The notes under the pieces are model-generated. The model saw only the letters and a program-made list of their open reading frames with translations. It had not been told where the DNA came from and did no database searches. From assembly GCA_963780795.1 (NCBI GenBank), contig CAWADH010000003.1, positions 62,001 through 126,000 of the forward strand: a DNA stretch of 64,000 nt, read 5' to 3'. This document shows positions 51,347 to 60,244 of the stretch, in pieces. How positions within the stretch are numbered: position 1 is the first letter of the stretch; every line of letters begins with the position of its first letter. Position numbers and translations under genes: made by a program. This DNA is from DATJGR01 sp963780795. GTDB lineage: Bacteria > Pseudomonadota > Gammaproteobacteria > Pseudomonadales > Azotimanducaceae.

Positions 51347-52378
51347 CTAAGACGCGCCCGACGACAGCAGGTTGTCGACCGGACGATACAACTCCTCGAG
51401 GTACGATACGTCTTCCGGGGCGAGCGCGATTTCCGTGGCCGCGACGAGCTGATCGAGTTGTTCCAGTTTCGACACGCCGACCACCGGTGACGTGATTCCG
51501 GGTTTGCTCAGCAGCCACGCCAGCGCAATCTGCGCAGGCCGCTTGTCGTACTTGCTGGCAATCTCGACCACCCGGTCTGCAATCGCGAACACGGCGTCGC
51601 CGCGATAGAGGCTCTGGGTTCGCATGCGATCCGCGCCCTGCGAACGCGCGGTGGACCCGGCTTCGAAGCCACCTTTGTATGCACCTGTGAGAATCCCGCG
51701 CGCGAGCGGCGACCACGGCATCAACGCAACGCCCGACTTTACGCAGTACGGATTCATCTCGCGCTCTTCTTCGCGATAGACGAGATTGTAGTGGTTCTGC
51801 ATCGATACGAACGACGTCCAGCCATTCATCCGTGCCGTCATCTGCAGCTCGGCGAACTGCCACGCGAACATCGACGAGCCGCCGAGATACAGTACCTTGC
51901 CTGCCTTCACGACGTCGTGCAGCGCCTCCATCGTTTCCTCGATGGGTACTTCGACGTGGCCCGGCACGCCGTGCGGGTGGCGATGGATCACCAGATGATC
52001 GATGTAGTCGAGGCCGAGCCGTTGCAGACAGGCGTTCACGCCTTCGATCACGTGTTTGCGCGACAGGCCGGCCTGGTTGGCGCCTCGCCCCATCGGCATC
52101 GCGATCTTGGTGGCCAGCACGTATTCGTCGCGCCGCAGCAACTCGCGCAACAGTTTGCCGACGACCTGTTCGCTGGCACCGATGCCGTACACGTCCGCGC
52201 AATCGAAGTAGAACAGGCCGCGATCGATCGCCGCTTTGAAGATCGGACGCGCGTCGTCCGCACCCAGCGTCCAGTCGCCCTGATGTCCTCTCCCCGGCTC
52301 ACCGAAATTCATGGTGCCGAGACACAGCCGCGAAACGCGCAGGCCGCTGTTCCTTCCGAGTTGAACCGTCTTGAGCAT
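51347..52378 (-). CDS. Aldo/keto reductase
   Basis: The 343-residue NADPH-dependent TIM-barrel reductase has LGTMNFG near residue 20, the catalytic Asp and Tyr in YFDCADVYGIGASEQVVGK, Lys in VLATKIAM and His in DHLVIHRHPHG. The cofactor segment VVGVSKLEQLDQ is near the C-terminus. It is of the AKR7/11-12-like family. GGGGATC lies before ATG 52378, and the longer frame overlaps the amidohydrolase gene. Confidence 0.9.
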   Translation of the reverse strand: MLKTVQLGRNSGLRVSRLCLGTMNFGEPGRGHQGDWTLGADDARPIFKAAIDRGLFYFDCADVYGIGASEQVVGKLLRELLRRDEYVLATKIAMPMGRGANQAGLSRKHVIEGVNACLQRLGLDYIDHLVIHRHPHGVPGHVEVPIEETMEALHDVVKAGKVLYLGGSSMFAWQFAELQMTARMNGWTSFVSMQNHYNLVYREEEREMNPYCVKSGVALMPWSPLARGILTGAYKGGFEAGSTARSQGADRMRTQSLYRGDAVFAIADRVVEIASKYDKRPAQIALAWLLSKPGITSPVVGVSKLEQLDQLVAATEIALAPEDVSYLEELYRPVDNLLSSGAS

Positions 52379-52395
52379 GAATCTGATCCCCGCAG

Positions 52396-53649
52396 CTATG
52401 CAGACAGGCCGAGCCAGGTGCGTGCGTTTTCTGCAAAGAATCCAGCGGCGACCGATTCGCTGGCATCGCCCAACGACTTCGCAAAGCGGCCGAGAGGATC
52501 GCGCCCGCCTTCCGCGTGCGGATAGTCCGATGAGAAGAGATAGAGGCACGGATCGGACACGCGGCACAGCAAACCGACGTCTTCGAACGGATACGGCGTG
52601 AAGCGCAACTGATCCGACGCCTGATGCGACGGTTTTCGCTTCATCTCGCGCAGTTCGGGCTCCGACTTGCTCCAGATCTCCGCCGCATGATCGAGCCGGC
52701 GCAACATGTCGGGCACCCAGCCCGCGCCCATCTCGATCGCGCCGCCGTGCAGTTTGGGATGGCGTTCGAGCACGCCGTCGAGCATCAGCACCGACAGGAA
52801 TCGTTCAGCCGGTTGATACACCACCATCAGGTCTTTCGAATTGATGACCTCCGCGACCGGCATCCGAATCGGCGGCGCCCGGCCGTTGTTGCGCCATGCG
52901 TCGTCGATCTGCAGCGGCCCGCTTCCGACGTGCAATACGAATGGAATGCCGCGCTCGGCGAGCCGCGCCCAGAACGGATCGTTACGGTTATGGCCCGGTG
53001 ACTTACTGCCCGGAGCGCGCGCCGGCAGCCACACCGGCCCGAGTCCGAGGTCGAGCGCAAAGTCGAGTTCGGCAAGCGACCGATCGGGCTCGTCCAGATC
53101 GCACAGTGCGACGCCGTGCAGTCGTTTGTCGTGCGCGCAGAACTCCGCCATTGCGCGGTTGTGCGCGCGATACGCCGCATACCGCAGCGAACTATCCGCA
53201 ATACTGAACAAAGGCGCACACAAGGAAGAGAAGACTACTTGCTGCTCGAACCCCAGCATATCCAGCGCCTCTGTGCGCTCGTTGGGGTCGATCGCGCCGA
53301 GCGCATCGTGCCACTTTGGGCCTTTGCGAACCAGGTCGTCGCCGAGTGCGACGAGTGCCGCCCGGGCTTCCGCTGATCGCTCGTACGCCTTGGTCTGAAA
53401 CCCGCTGGATCCGCCGGCGATCACCGGCAGATCGGCACGAATGGCCGCGGGCGCATGGTCCGTGAGGAAACCGGGCCATTCCATCAGGTGGCTGTCGGCA
53501 TCGATGACGCGGCGATCTTTGACGTATGTGATGTCGAACGCATCCGGGGTCGAGTGGGCACAGTATGCGCGCAGTGCGCTGCTGCGGTCACGCGCAGCTG
53601 CTTCGCGCCTCGGTGAATCCGTCGGTCGCGCTCTCTGCTGCGCACTCAC
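52396..53649 (-). CDS. Amidohydrolase-family protein (aminocarboxymuconate-decarboxylase-like)
   Basis: The 417-residue TIM-barrel protein starts the domain with DADSHLMEWP, the DxH metal motif of the ACMSD-like subgroup; FVLHVGSGPLQID gives the barrel-centre His and FSSDYPHAEGG the final Asp-His region. Such enzymes catalyse non-oxidative decarboxylation or hydration of aromatic intermediates. The start is GTG 53649 with GAGGT upstream. It precedes the aldo/keto reductase by 17 bases in one operon. Confidence 0.87.
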   Translation of the reverse strand: MSAQQRARPTDSPRREAAARDRSSALRAYCAHSTPDAFDITYVKDRRVIDADSHLMEWPGFLTDHAPAAIRADLPVIAGGSSGFQTKAYERSAEARAALVALGDDLVRKGPKWHDALGAIDPNERTEALDMLGFEQQVVFSSLCAPLFSIADSSLRYAAYRAHNRAMAEFCAHDKRLHGVALCDLDEPDRSLAELDFALDLGLGPVWLPARAPGSKSPGHNRNDPFWARLAERGIPFVLHVGSGPLQIDDAWRNNGRAPPIRMPVAEVINSKDLMVVYQPAERFLSVLMLDGVLERHPKLHGGAIEMGAGWVPDMLRRLDHAAEIWSKSEPELREMKRKPSHQASDQLRFTPYPFEDVGLLCRVSDPCLYLFSSDYPHAEGGRDPLGRFAKSLGDASESVAAGFFAENARTWLGLSA

Positions 53650-53742
53650 GCGTACCTCTGTTCGCAAACCCGAGCGCTATGCGACGCGGACGCCTGCACG
53701 TTGGCGTGTGCCAGGAGCGATTGGCACGGCCCGGCTAGGTAA

Positions 53743-53883
53743 TCACCTCAAGTGCTCCCAGCACAGGTCTAGCAGTGCCAACAGTGCGAATGTGACCGCG
53801 AAACCGAGCGCCCACTCCACCAGGAACCTGCCGCCAACACCGATCGGCCACAAGGACATCCAGTTTTCTTTACGCAGCCGCAT
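53743..53883 (-). CDS. Small membrane protein (46 residues)
   Basis: This short ORF from ATG 53883 to the TGA at 53743 encodes a Lys/Arg-rich head (MRLRKENW), a short loop and one membrane segment (EWALGFAVTFALLALLDLCW). GGGAGG six bases before the ATG is a strong ribosome-binding site. The positive-inside charge pattern suggests the C-terminus lies in the periplasm. It is below usual length cut-offs and would be missed by many gene finders; the function is unknown. Confidence 0.65.
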   Translation of the reverse strand: MRLRKENWMSLWPIGVGGRFLVEWALGFAVTFALLALLDLCWEHLR

Positions 53884-54075
53884 TCACGCCTCCCGCTCAG
53901 GGCGCGTTCATTGACCTCGAGATGTGTGGACGACTGCGTTGGACCTGTCCGAGGCCCGATCGCGCGGCGAAAGAGTGCGTCCGACCGGGCCGCGAGGCAA
54001 TCAGACTTTGACGTGCAACGACCCGTCCTCACAATTTGCTTACAGATATTCGATCAGCCGCGCGACCAGACTCGA

Positions 54076-54285
54076 ATGCGCGTCACTAAGAAGGCGCGTG
54101 CGGACGCAGGACTGAAGAACGTCGGGAAAAGGGTGAGCATCTTGATTTGGATCGTCCTCGGACTTTTCGTGATCGCGGTGTTTGCGCTGGCGCGATGGAC
54201 TGCCGCAAAGACGCAACGCCCCCAACCTCCATCCGAAGTCGGGTCCTCAACACACGGTGACGACATCACGGTTCGTCCCGTGTAG
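54076..54285 (+). CDS. Small single-pass membrane protein
   Basis: The 69-residue ORF has a basic head (MRVTKKARADAGLKNVGKRV), one membrane segment (ILIWIVLGLFVIAVFALAR) and a polar tail rich in Pro and Ser. No good ribosome-binding site precedes the ATG, so the start is uncertain. The clean topology favours a real small membrane protein. No family is recognised. Confidence 0.45.
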   Translation: MRVTKKARADAGLKNVGKRVSILIWIVLGLFVIAVFALARWTAAKTQRPQPPSEVGSSTHGDDITVRPV

Positions 54286-54318
54286 CACAGTCGACTTCGA
54301 GCCCGCCGTCTGCGGAGG

Positions 54319-55398
54319 CTAGATTTCCGCCAACGGTACCCACCGCCCTTGCGCCTCCGAAGCGAGCACGGCGGCCATCGCGTACTGCACCGCCGCACCG
54401 TCTTCGAACGTCGCATCCAGATCCGGATCAGAATGCCCCCTCAGGCAAGCATCGACGAAACTGCGCATCATGAGTCCAAGCGCGTGTGGCGCTCCGTCGC
54501 TGGCTTCCAACGCCAAAGGCACATCTACCCATTCCGGAATCGTGGGCGTCGACGCCTTCAGCGAATCTACGGCACCGCGACTCAGGGCGGCCTTCAGCGC
54601 GCCATCGGGACCCACTACCTCGAGCCACCCATTCTGAGTGAACGAGGGCGTTACACGGCTAACCGCTATCTGCCCTCTTGAGCCACTCTTGTGATGCAGC
54701 CAGGCATTCATGAAGTCGTCCGTCTCCACCTGGATCGGTCGGCCGCTGCGCCCATCGGGACGGGTCCGTGGAACGACGCCGGTAAACCCAATGCCGGACT
54801 CGATCGGACCTAAGACATGGTGCGCAAGGTCAAACAGATGCGAACCGAGATCAAACATTACGCCACCGCCGGCAGAGTCGAGTTGGTCACGCCATCCCGC
54901 CTTCCATTCCGGTTTGAGGCCATCCCAGTTGTCATATTGGACCCGCAACAAATAGGGCTGTCCGATGTCGCCACGAAGTACCCGTCTTCGCAACTCACGG
55001 ACGCCGTAGGTGTAACGGAACACGAACGCGACCTGGTGGATGCGGCGACTCAAGGCGGCCGCGGCCGCCATCTCACGGGCCTCATTCGCATTCATGCCGA
55101 GCGGTTTTTCGCAAAGCACGTGCTTACCGTTTCGTATTGCTGCGAGCGCGTGGGCGCGATGGTCCGCATTGCGTGTGACGATGGTCAGCGCGTCGATGTC
55201 GTCACGCTCGCACACCTCATTCACATCGGCGTGAACGCTCGGAACACCGAATTTGCTTGCCAATCGACGTGCGCGCACCTGCTCGCCGCAAATCGCGACG
55301 ACCTCGGCATCGGGATGCGATTGGAGACCGGGAATGTGACAGACCTCAGCAAACGTGCCCGTGCCGATGACCGCGCAGCGCAACTTTCGAGAAGTCAT
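54319..55398 (-). CDS. Gfo/Idh/MocA-family NAD(P)-dependent oxidoreductase
   Basis: The 359-residue protein has the Rossmann motif VIGTGTFAEVCHIPG at residue 9, then GKHVLCEKPLGMN with the family EKP motif, and GGVMFDLGSHLFDLAHHVLG in the C-terminal substrate domain. Members dehydrogenate sugars, inositol or related polyols, and some act on aromatic or steroid-derived intermediates. ATG 55398 was chosen; the frame continues upstream without a better site. Codon use is less GC-rich than in neighbours, possibly a later acquisition. Confidence 0.87.
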   Translation of the reverse strand: MTSRKLRCAVIGTGTFAEVCHIPGLQSHPDAEVVAICGEQVRARRLASKFGVPSVHADVNEVCERDDIDALTIVTRNADHRAHALAAIRNGKHVLCEKPLGMNANEAREMAAAAALSRRIHQVAFVFRYTYGVRELRRRVLRGDIGQPYLLRVQYDNWDGLKPEWKAGWRDQLDSAGGGVMFDLGSHLFDLAHHVLGPIESGIGFTGVVPRTRPDGRSGRPIQVETDDFMNAWLHHKSGSRGQIAVSRVTPSFTQNGWLEVVGPDGALKAALSRGAVDSLKASTPTIPEWVDVPLALEASDGAPHALGLMMRSFVDACLRGHSDPDLDATFEDGAAVQYAMAAVLASEAQGRWVPLAEI

Positions 55399-55672
55399 AG
55401 TCTGCGGAGGCCCGCGTCGCACGAGCGGACAGAACTCCATTCCGCAAAGGCGTCATCGTTGCTGTCGAACGTGGAAGTGCTCTCGGAATACGACGTCACG
55501 ATAGATGTAGTCTTCGGAGGACGTGATCATCGTGGCATCAGGATTCCACGTCCAGCGCCGCCGGTGCGATCCACGCAAAATCATGCGGTCGCAGCCACGA
55601 GTTCGAAGCGGACGCCACCCCTCAACGGAACTGATAGACGAGATGGTATGGCGACGCGGATTCAGTGGTTAG
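55399..55672. other. Intergenic stretch without a recognised gene
   Basis: No gene with coding character or RNA fold was found between the Gfo/Idh/MocA gene and the tRNA-Gly terminator. Some plus-strand frames are open here but have no ribosome-binding site and no family signature. It probably contains the promoter of the Gfo/Idh/MocA gene; no convincing -35/-10 pair was identified. Confidence 0.5.
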
Positions 55673-55704
55673 CAAAAGAAAAGGCCCGAACACGTCGAGC
55701 CTTT
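55673..55704 (-). terminator. Rho-independent terminator after tRNA-Gly
   Basis: On the minus strand AAAGGCTCGA-CGTG-TTCGGGCCTTTT forms a hairpin with one mismatch, followed by a T-rich CTTTTG tail. It begins nine bases after the tRNA-Gly CCA end and ends the tRNA-Glu/tRNA-Gly transcript. Confidence 0.75.
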
Positions 55705-55713
55705 GCTTTCAAA

Positions 55714-55789
<76 letters not shown>

Positions 55790-55846
55790 GCGAGGCACGC
55801 ATCTTACCCGGCAGCATCACAACCTCGCAAGATTCGAGGCTGGAAA

Positions 55847-55922
55847 TGGCGTCCCCTAGGGGAGTCGAACCCCTGTCGCCGGGATGAAAACCCGGTGTCC
55901 TAGGCCTCTAGACGAAGGGGAC
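55847..55922 (-). tRNA. tRNA-Glu(TTC)
   Basis: The minus strand GTCCCCTTCGTCTAGAGG pairs with AGGGGAC, followed by G and an encoded CCA. The anticodon stem-loop CCGGGTTTTCATCCCGG gives TTC, and the T arm reads GGGGTTCGACTCCCC. It lies upstream of tRNA-Gly and 51 bases downstream of the DUF815 ATPase stop. Confidence 0.96.
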
Positions 55923-55973
55923 GTAGACGAAGCCGCGCATTCTATGAACCACCCCCAGTGGCGTCAAGCCGAG

Positions 55974-56867
55974 TTACGACTTCGCGGATTGTTCGATCAA
56001 CAGCCGGCCGACCCAGTCGCGGGCAAAGTATTGCGCGCTGCGGCCGTTGCGCGCGGCACGCGCCAACGCCCACTGCAACGCCTCGCGGCGGGCCGATTCC
56101 GTTAGCGTCGCGTTGATGCCGTGGCGTGCGCCGATGCGCTTGAGCCAGTGTTCCACCACGTCGAGATAGGCGTCCTGCTTGAATGGCTGGAACGACAACC
56201 ACAGTCCGAACCGATCCGACAGCGATACCTTCTCCTCCACCGCCTCGCTCTCGTGCAGTTCGCCGCCCTCGTGGCTGGCAGCCAGGTTGTCCGCCATGTG
56301 TTCGGGGATCAGATGACGGCGATTCGACGTGGCGTAGATGAGGACGTTGTCCGAGGACCGGAACACCGATCCTTCGAGCACGCTCTTGAGTTCCTTATAG
56401 GAAGCATCGTCCGCGGCAAACGACAGGTCGTCGCATACGAGAATGAAGCGGTATGGCGCGTTGCGCACCAGCGCGACGATCCGCGGTAGCGAACCGAGCG
56501 AGCGCTTGTCCATCTCGATCAGCCGCAACCCCTGCGATTCGTAGCGGTTCAGCAGTCCGTGAATCAGCGACGATTTGCCCGTTCCGCGCGCACCCCAGAG
56601 CAACACGTTGTTCGCCGGGAAGCCGCGCACGAACTGCGCGGTGTTCGCCTCGATGCGCTGCTTCTGGCGGTCGATGTACATCAGATCGTCGAGGTCGATC
56701 GGATCGAGATCGGTGTGCGCCCGCAACTCGCCACCCAATGCGGTGAGGTGCCACACCGCCGCCTTGGTGGTTGCCCAATCCGGCGAGCCGATCTGCGGAA
56801 GCACGGCATCCAGTCGGGCGAGAACGCGTCCGGCCAGGCCGATCAACTCGTCGAGGGACTGCGTCAT
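55974..56867 (-). CDS. DUF815-family AAA+ ATPase
   Basis: The 297-residue protein has the Walker A motif GARGTGKSSL near residue 93, a Walker-B-like FILVCDDLSF (residues 142-151), and an arginine-rich sensor region with YATSNRRHLIPE. It matches the DUF815 family, whose members are conserved, ClpA/ClpX-like small ATPases of unknown biological role. The ATG at 56867 or an in-frame GTG one codon upstream may be the start. It is a single gene ahead of the two tRNAs. Confidence 0.9.
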   Translation of the reverse strand: MTQSLDELIGLAGRVLARLDAVLPQIGSPDWATTKAAVWHLTALGGELRAHTDLDPIDLDDLMYIDRQKQRIEANTAQFVRGFPANNVLLWGARGTGKSSLIHGLLNRYESQGLRLIEMDKRSLGSLPRIVALVRNAPYRFILVCDDLSFAADDASYKELKSVLEGSVFRSSDNVLIYATSNRRHLIPEHMADNLAASHEGGELHESEAVEEKVSLSDRFGLWLSFQPFKQDAYLDVVEHWLKRIGARHGINATLTESARREALQWALARAARNGRSAQYFARDWVGRLLIEQSAKS

Positions 56868-56982
56868 CACCGATCACGCTCGTTGGGAACAGGCCGCATT
56901 GTACTCATCCGAACGCGCGCTTCGTGATGAGCGCGCGGGCATTTTCAGGCTAGAATTCGGGCCTGTTTCACCGAGTATTTCC

Positions 56983-57153
56983 ATGGGCGATCCGGTCGGC
57001 AAAGAGCGCCGCAAGAGCACGGGTGACCGTCGCAAAGGTGGGGAAGACCGACGCAACGCCGAGCGCGTTGCCGACGACATGGTGCCTCGCCGCGATCCTG
57101 AGCGCGCGGGCCGACGAAAGACCGACCCGCCTTCACTCCCGGAAGATCACTGA
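56983..57153 (+). CDS. Small basic protein with RR-repeat motif
   Basis: The 56-residue product is strongly basic (KERRKSTGDRRKGGEDRRNAERV; PERAGRRKTD) with repeated DRR/ERR motifs, like the linker segments of some GGDEF/PilZ-domain proteins. It begins at an ATG next to a -10-like TAGAAT (56951-56956). It overlaps the convergent gene at 57147 by seven bases. A disordered protein that binds nucleic acid or a nucleotide is one guess; there is no family evidence. Confidence 0.5.
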   Translation: MGDPVGKERRKSTGDRRKGGEDRRNAERVADDMVPRRDPERAGRRKTDPPSLPEDH

Positions 57154-57539
57154 CGCTTGCGAAGGGGCACCACGTTGCTGCGCTGGCGTACATAGATTCG
57201 ACGCTCCCGGCCGGGACCGTCGATGCCGATCGAGCCGTTCTCGAACAGACGCAGATCGTAGGTCCGCGTCCCGCTGTCCGACGCCAGTTCGATGGCGTTT
57301 CCCAACAGCCGCCAACTGCCGCGTTCAGTCGCGCGTCCCGACCGCTCGATGTAACGGCCCGAACTCGCTTCGCCGGCGAACTCGAGTACCCACGGGCCGT
57401 TCGGTGCATCGCACTGCCAAACGCCCGGCAGAGCGAGCTTCGAGAGCCATCGCTCACGCGCCGCGCGCGTGCGTTTGACCCACATGAAGGCCGCACTGAC
57501 GATGATCGCTAGCAGCAGGATTGAAGCCATGGATCGCAT
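57147..57539 (-). CDS. Hypothetical membrane-anchored protein
   Basis: The 130-residue product has one N-terminal membrane segment (MASILLLAIIVSAAFMWV) and a beta-rich soluble part (GVWQCDAPNGPWVLEFAGEASSG; GTRTYDLRLFENGSIGIDG). The topology is that of a periplasmic-facing small lipocalin-like or similar domain. ATG 57539 was chosen (57530 is an alternative). It is 48 bases downstream of the DUF503 gene on the same strand. No family recognised. Confidence 0.6.
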   Translation of the reverse strand: MRSMASILLLAIIVSAAFMWVKRTRAARERWLSKLALPGVWQCDAPNGPWVLEFAGEASSGRYIERSGRATERGSWRLLGNAIELASDSGTRTYDLRLFENGSIGIDGPGRERRIYVRQRSNVVPLRKRQ

Positions 57540-57587
57540 GCTGCCGCCGCGTTCGCGAGGGTGCAAGGGCCACTCACAATTCGTTGA

Positions 57588-57869
57588 CTAGATGGTTTCG
57601 CGCTCGATGCCCGAGATGGACGCATCGACCGTTTCGATGATGCGCTGTTCGATGTCCGCCAGGGTCTGGTCGATCAGCCGCGAGGTCAGCGCCGCCGCCA
57701 CGAACGTCCATTCCGCCCGGTCGTGCATGTCCTGGAAGTTGCTTTCGCATACGGCCACGTTCACCTGGCGGCCATACCGTTCGCGCAGGCCGCCGAGGCG
57801 CTGGCGCTTTTCCTTCAACGAGCGGCATCCCGGCAAGACAAACGAAACCCGCAACACGCCGATCTGCAT
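57588..57869 (-). CDS. DUF503-family protein (YlxP-like)
   Basis: The 93-residue product (MQIGVLRVSFVLPGCRSLKEKR; WTFVAAALTSRLIDQTLADIEQRI) carries the DUF503 pattern: a short beta-strand, SLKEKR and an amphipathic helix. YlxP-like members occur beside infB-rbfA in many genomes, but here the neighbours are different. ATG 57869 is preferred over TTG 57878. The role of the family is not established. Confidence 0.85.
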   Translation of the reverse strand: MQIGVLRVSFVLPGCRSLKEKRQRLGGLRERYGRQVNVAVCESNFQDMHDRAEWTFVAAALTSRLIDQTLADIEQRIIETVDASISGIERETI

Positions 57870-57897
57870 GCGCCGCAATCCTGATTCGCAATGGATC

Positions 57898-58449
57898 TCA
57901 GTCGGTCTCGAGAAACTCGGAACGCGTCATCGAATAGAAGACGGTGTCGAGGCCGTGAAATTCGCGACGGCATTCGAACGTCATACCGAGCTTCTGCAGC
58001 ACTCGCACGGACTGCTGGTTCGGCGTGTCGGTGGCTGCGATCACCCGGTCGAAGTCGCAGGATTCGAAACCGAACCGCAGTACTTCGCGCGCCGCCTCTG
58101 CCACGAGGCCTTCGCCCCAATACGTCGGATGAATGCCGTACAGCAGTTCCACCTGGCCTTCGACGTCTTCGGCGCGTCGATGGCCGCAGAAGCCGATCAA
58201 CTCGTCAGTTTGATCCTGCATTTCGAGCGCGAAGAATCCGAAGCCGTCCGATTCGAACGTGGCGAGACTCTGCGCCACGATCTGCTCTACCGTTTCGCGG
58301 GGGATGATGCGGTCCTCCCACAGATACCGACGCACATCGCGATCGGTCCACAACGCGTGCAACGCGTCGACATCGTCGGACGAGATGGGTCGTAACCGCA
58401 TGCGGCCGGTGTTCAACACGGCGCTGGTCCTTTGCTTGGTCTTTTCCAC
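57898..58449 (-). CDS. GNAT-family N-acetyltransferase
   Basis: The 183-residue RimJ/RimL-type GNAT protein begins with RMRLRPISSDDVDALHALWTD, has the acetyl-CoA-binding region GIHPTYWGEGLVAEAAREVLRFGF and ends with NQQSVRVLQKLGMTFECRREF. The start is GTG 58449 with GGAGGG upstream. It diverges from the LLM gene at 58556. The acceptor (a small amine, a peptide N-terminus or an antibiotic) cannot be told. Confidence 0.88.
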   Translation of the reverse strand: MEKTKQRTSAVLNTGRMRLRPISSDDVDALHALWTDRDVRRYLWEDRIIPRETVEQIVAQSLATFESDGFGFFALEMQDQTDELIGFCGHRRAEDVEGQVELLYGIHPTYWGEGLVAEAAREVLRFGFESCDFDRVIAATDTPNQQSVRVLQKLGMTFECRREFHGLDTVFYSMTRSEFLETD

Positions 58450-58555
58450 GTCGCCCTCCGGCCAGGCGCTTCGGCCCGACCGCCTTCCGGCTTCGAGTTT
58501 GCCATAGCCCGATACATAAGCGAACATCCGCCCTACCCCCGACGAGATACTTAAG

Positions 58556-59452
58556 ATGCGCTTCAGCTTCTGGCCCAACCCTTCGCAATCGTTCGACGAC
58601 GTGATTGCGCTTTCGCGCCACGTGGAGAAAACCGGCTGGGACGGCGTCTGGTATGCCGACCACTTCATGCCGAACGCACCTGACACCAGCACGCCGTGGC
58701 CCGAAGCCTGGATGACGTTGTCCGCGATCGGGGCGCAAGTGCCGCGCATTCGGATCGGCACGCTGGTCGCGGGCAATACGTACCGGCACCCGGCTGTGCT
58801 CGCGAAGATGGCGGCCACGCTCGATCACATCACCGGCGGACGCGTGGTGCTCGGGCTCGGTGCCGGTTGGCAGGAAAACGAACACAAGCAGTACGGCATT
58901 CCGTTCTACACCACCGCGGAGCGGCTCGGCCGGCTCGACGAAGCGTGTCAGGTGATCAAGCGCCTTTACTCGGAACAGAAATCGAATTTCTCGGGGAAGT
59001 ACTACCAGCTCGACGACGCGTCGCTCGAGCCCAAACCGGTACAGGAAACGTTGCCGTTGCTGGTGGGCGGCGGCGGCGAGAAGGTGACGCTGCGGATCAC
59101 CGCGCAATACGCCGACGAATGGAACGTGTGGGGCACCGTCGACACGCTGAAATCGAAGATGGCGATCCTCGACGGGCATTGCAGGAAGGTCGGCCGCGAT
59201 CCGAAGTCGATTCAGCGCAGCGCGGTGGCGCTGCTGTTCATGAGCGACGACGCGGCCTATGTGAAGAAAATGCGCGAGTCGAAAATTCCCCAGGCCACGA
59301 TCATCGGTTCGGTGGCCGAGGTGCGCGACATCGTCGCGCAGTACAAAGCGATCGGCGTAGACGAGCTGATCGTTCCGGATTTCACGCTCGGACCCACCCC
59401 GCAAAAGATCGCGACGCTCGACCGCTTCATCAAAGAAGTCGCGCAACGATGA
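58556..59452 (+). CDS. LLM-class flavin-dependent (F420-type) oxidoreductase
   Basis: The 298-residue protein begins MRFSFWPNPSQSFDDVIALS, then TGWDGVWYADHFMPN near residue 24, and LDHITGGRVVLGLGAGW near 90. It is of the F420-dependent-like branch with the DHF/GLGAGW pattern. Its TGA overlaps the next ATG (ATGA at 59449-59452), so it is translated together with the NUDIX hydrolase. Its own promoter was not identified. Confidence 0.88.
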   Translation: MRFSFWPNPSQSFDDVIALSRHVEKTGWDGVWYADHFMPNAPDTSTPWPEAWMTLSAIGAQVPRIRIGTLVAGNTYRHPAVLAKMAATLDHITGGRVVLGLGAGWQENEHKQYGIPFYTTAERLGRLDEACQVIKRLYSEQKSNFSGKYYQLDDASLEPKPVQETLPLLVGGGGEKVTLRITAQYADEWNVWGTVDTLKSKMAILDGHCRKVGRDPKSIQRSAVALLFMSDDAAYVKKMRESKIPQATIIGSVAEVRDIVAQYKAIGVDELIVPDFTLGPTPQKIATLDRFIKEVAQR

Positions 59453-60243
59453 GCAAGGCTCCGGCACCGGCCGTTCCAGCGGCCACCATCCTGCTGCTGC
59501 GCGGCGATCACTCGGTACTCGAGGTGTTCATGGTGGTGCGGCACCACCAGATCGACTTCGCGTCCGGTGCCTTGGTGTTTCCCGGCGGCAAGGTCGATCC
59601 GCAGGACGACGATCCGGCACTGGCCGACTACTGCGACGGCGCATCGGCCGATCGGGCGATGCGCGCGATCCAGATCGCCGCCATTCGTGAGGCCTACGAG
59701 GAATGTGGCGTGTTGCTGGCGCGTGCCGCCGGCGAATCGCGACTCATCGCAGGCGCCCGGCTGGCCGACCTCGAACCGTTCCGCGCGCAGATCAACAACG
59801 GCCAGGTCGGCTTCAAGGAATTCCTCAAGCAACAGAACCTGCGCCTCGCATGCGATCAGCTGGTGCGGTTCGCCCACTGGATCACGCCGGAAATGATGCC
59901 GAAGCGTTTCGATACGCACTTCTTCATCGCCGACGCGCCGTCCGATCAGGTGGCACTGCACGATGGTCACGAGTCGGTCGATTCGGTGTGGATCAGTCCC
60001 GCCGACGCACTCACCGGCGCCGCTTCAGGCAAATACACGGTGATCTTTCCGACGCTGCGCCAGGTGGAAAAGCTCGGCCACGACCAGTCTCCGGCCGCCG
60101 CAGTGGCGCGGGCGCGACGCAGCCCGATCGTTACCGTGACGCCGTGGACCGAACGGCGGACTGACGGCCAGTACCTGTGCATTCCGGTAGAGGCCGGTTA
60201 CGACGTATCCGAGGAAAAGATGCCGGAACGACCGGCACGGTAG
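59449..60243 (+). CDS. NUDIX hydrolase, NUDT19-like
   Basis: The 264-residue protein has a NUDIX box in which VFPGGKVDPQDDDPA is separated by about 25 residues from REAYEECGVLL. This insertion in the box is typical of NUDT19/RP2p-type hydrolases, which cleave acyl-CoA or CoA diphosphate bonds. The Glu pair of REAYEE is kept. It overlaps the LLM gene by four bases. Confidence 0.85.
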   Translation: MSKAPAPAVPAATILLLRGDHSVLEVFMVVRHHQIDFASGALVFPGGKVDPQDDDPALADYCDGASADRAMRAIQIAAIREAYEECGVLLARAAGESRLIAGARLADLEPFRAQINNGQVGFKEFLKQQNLRLACDQLVRFAHWITPEMMPKRFDTHFFIADAPSDQVALHDGHESVDSVWISPADALTGAASGKYTVIFPTLRQVEKLGHDQSPAAAVARARRSPIVTVTPWTERRTDGQYLCIPVEAGYDVSEEKMPERPAR

Positions 60244-60244
60244 A

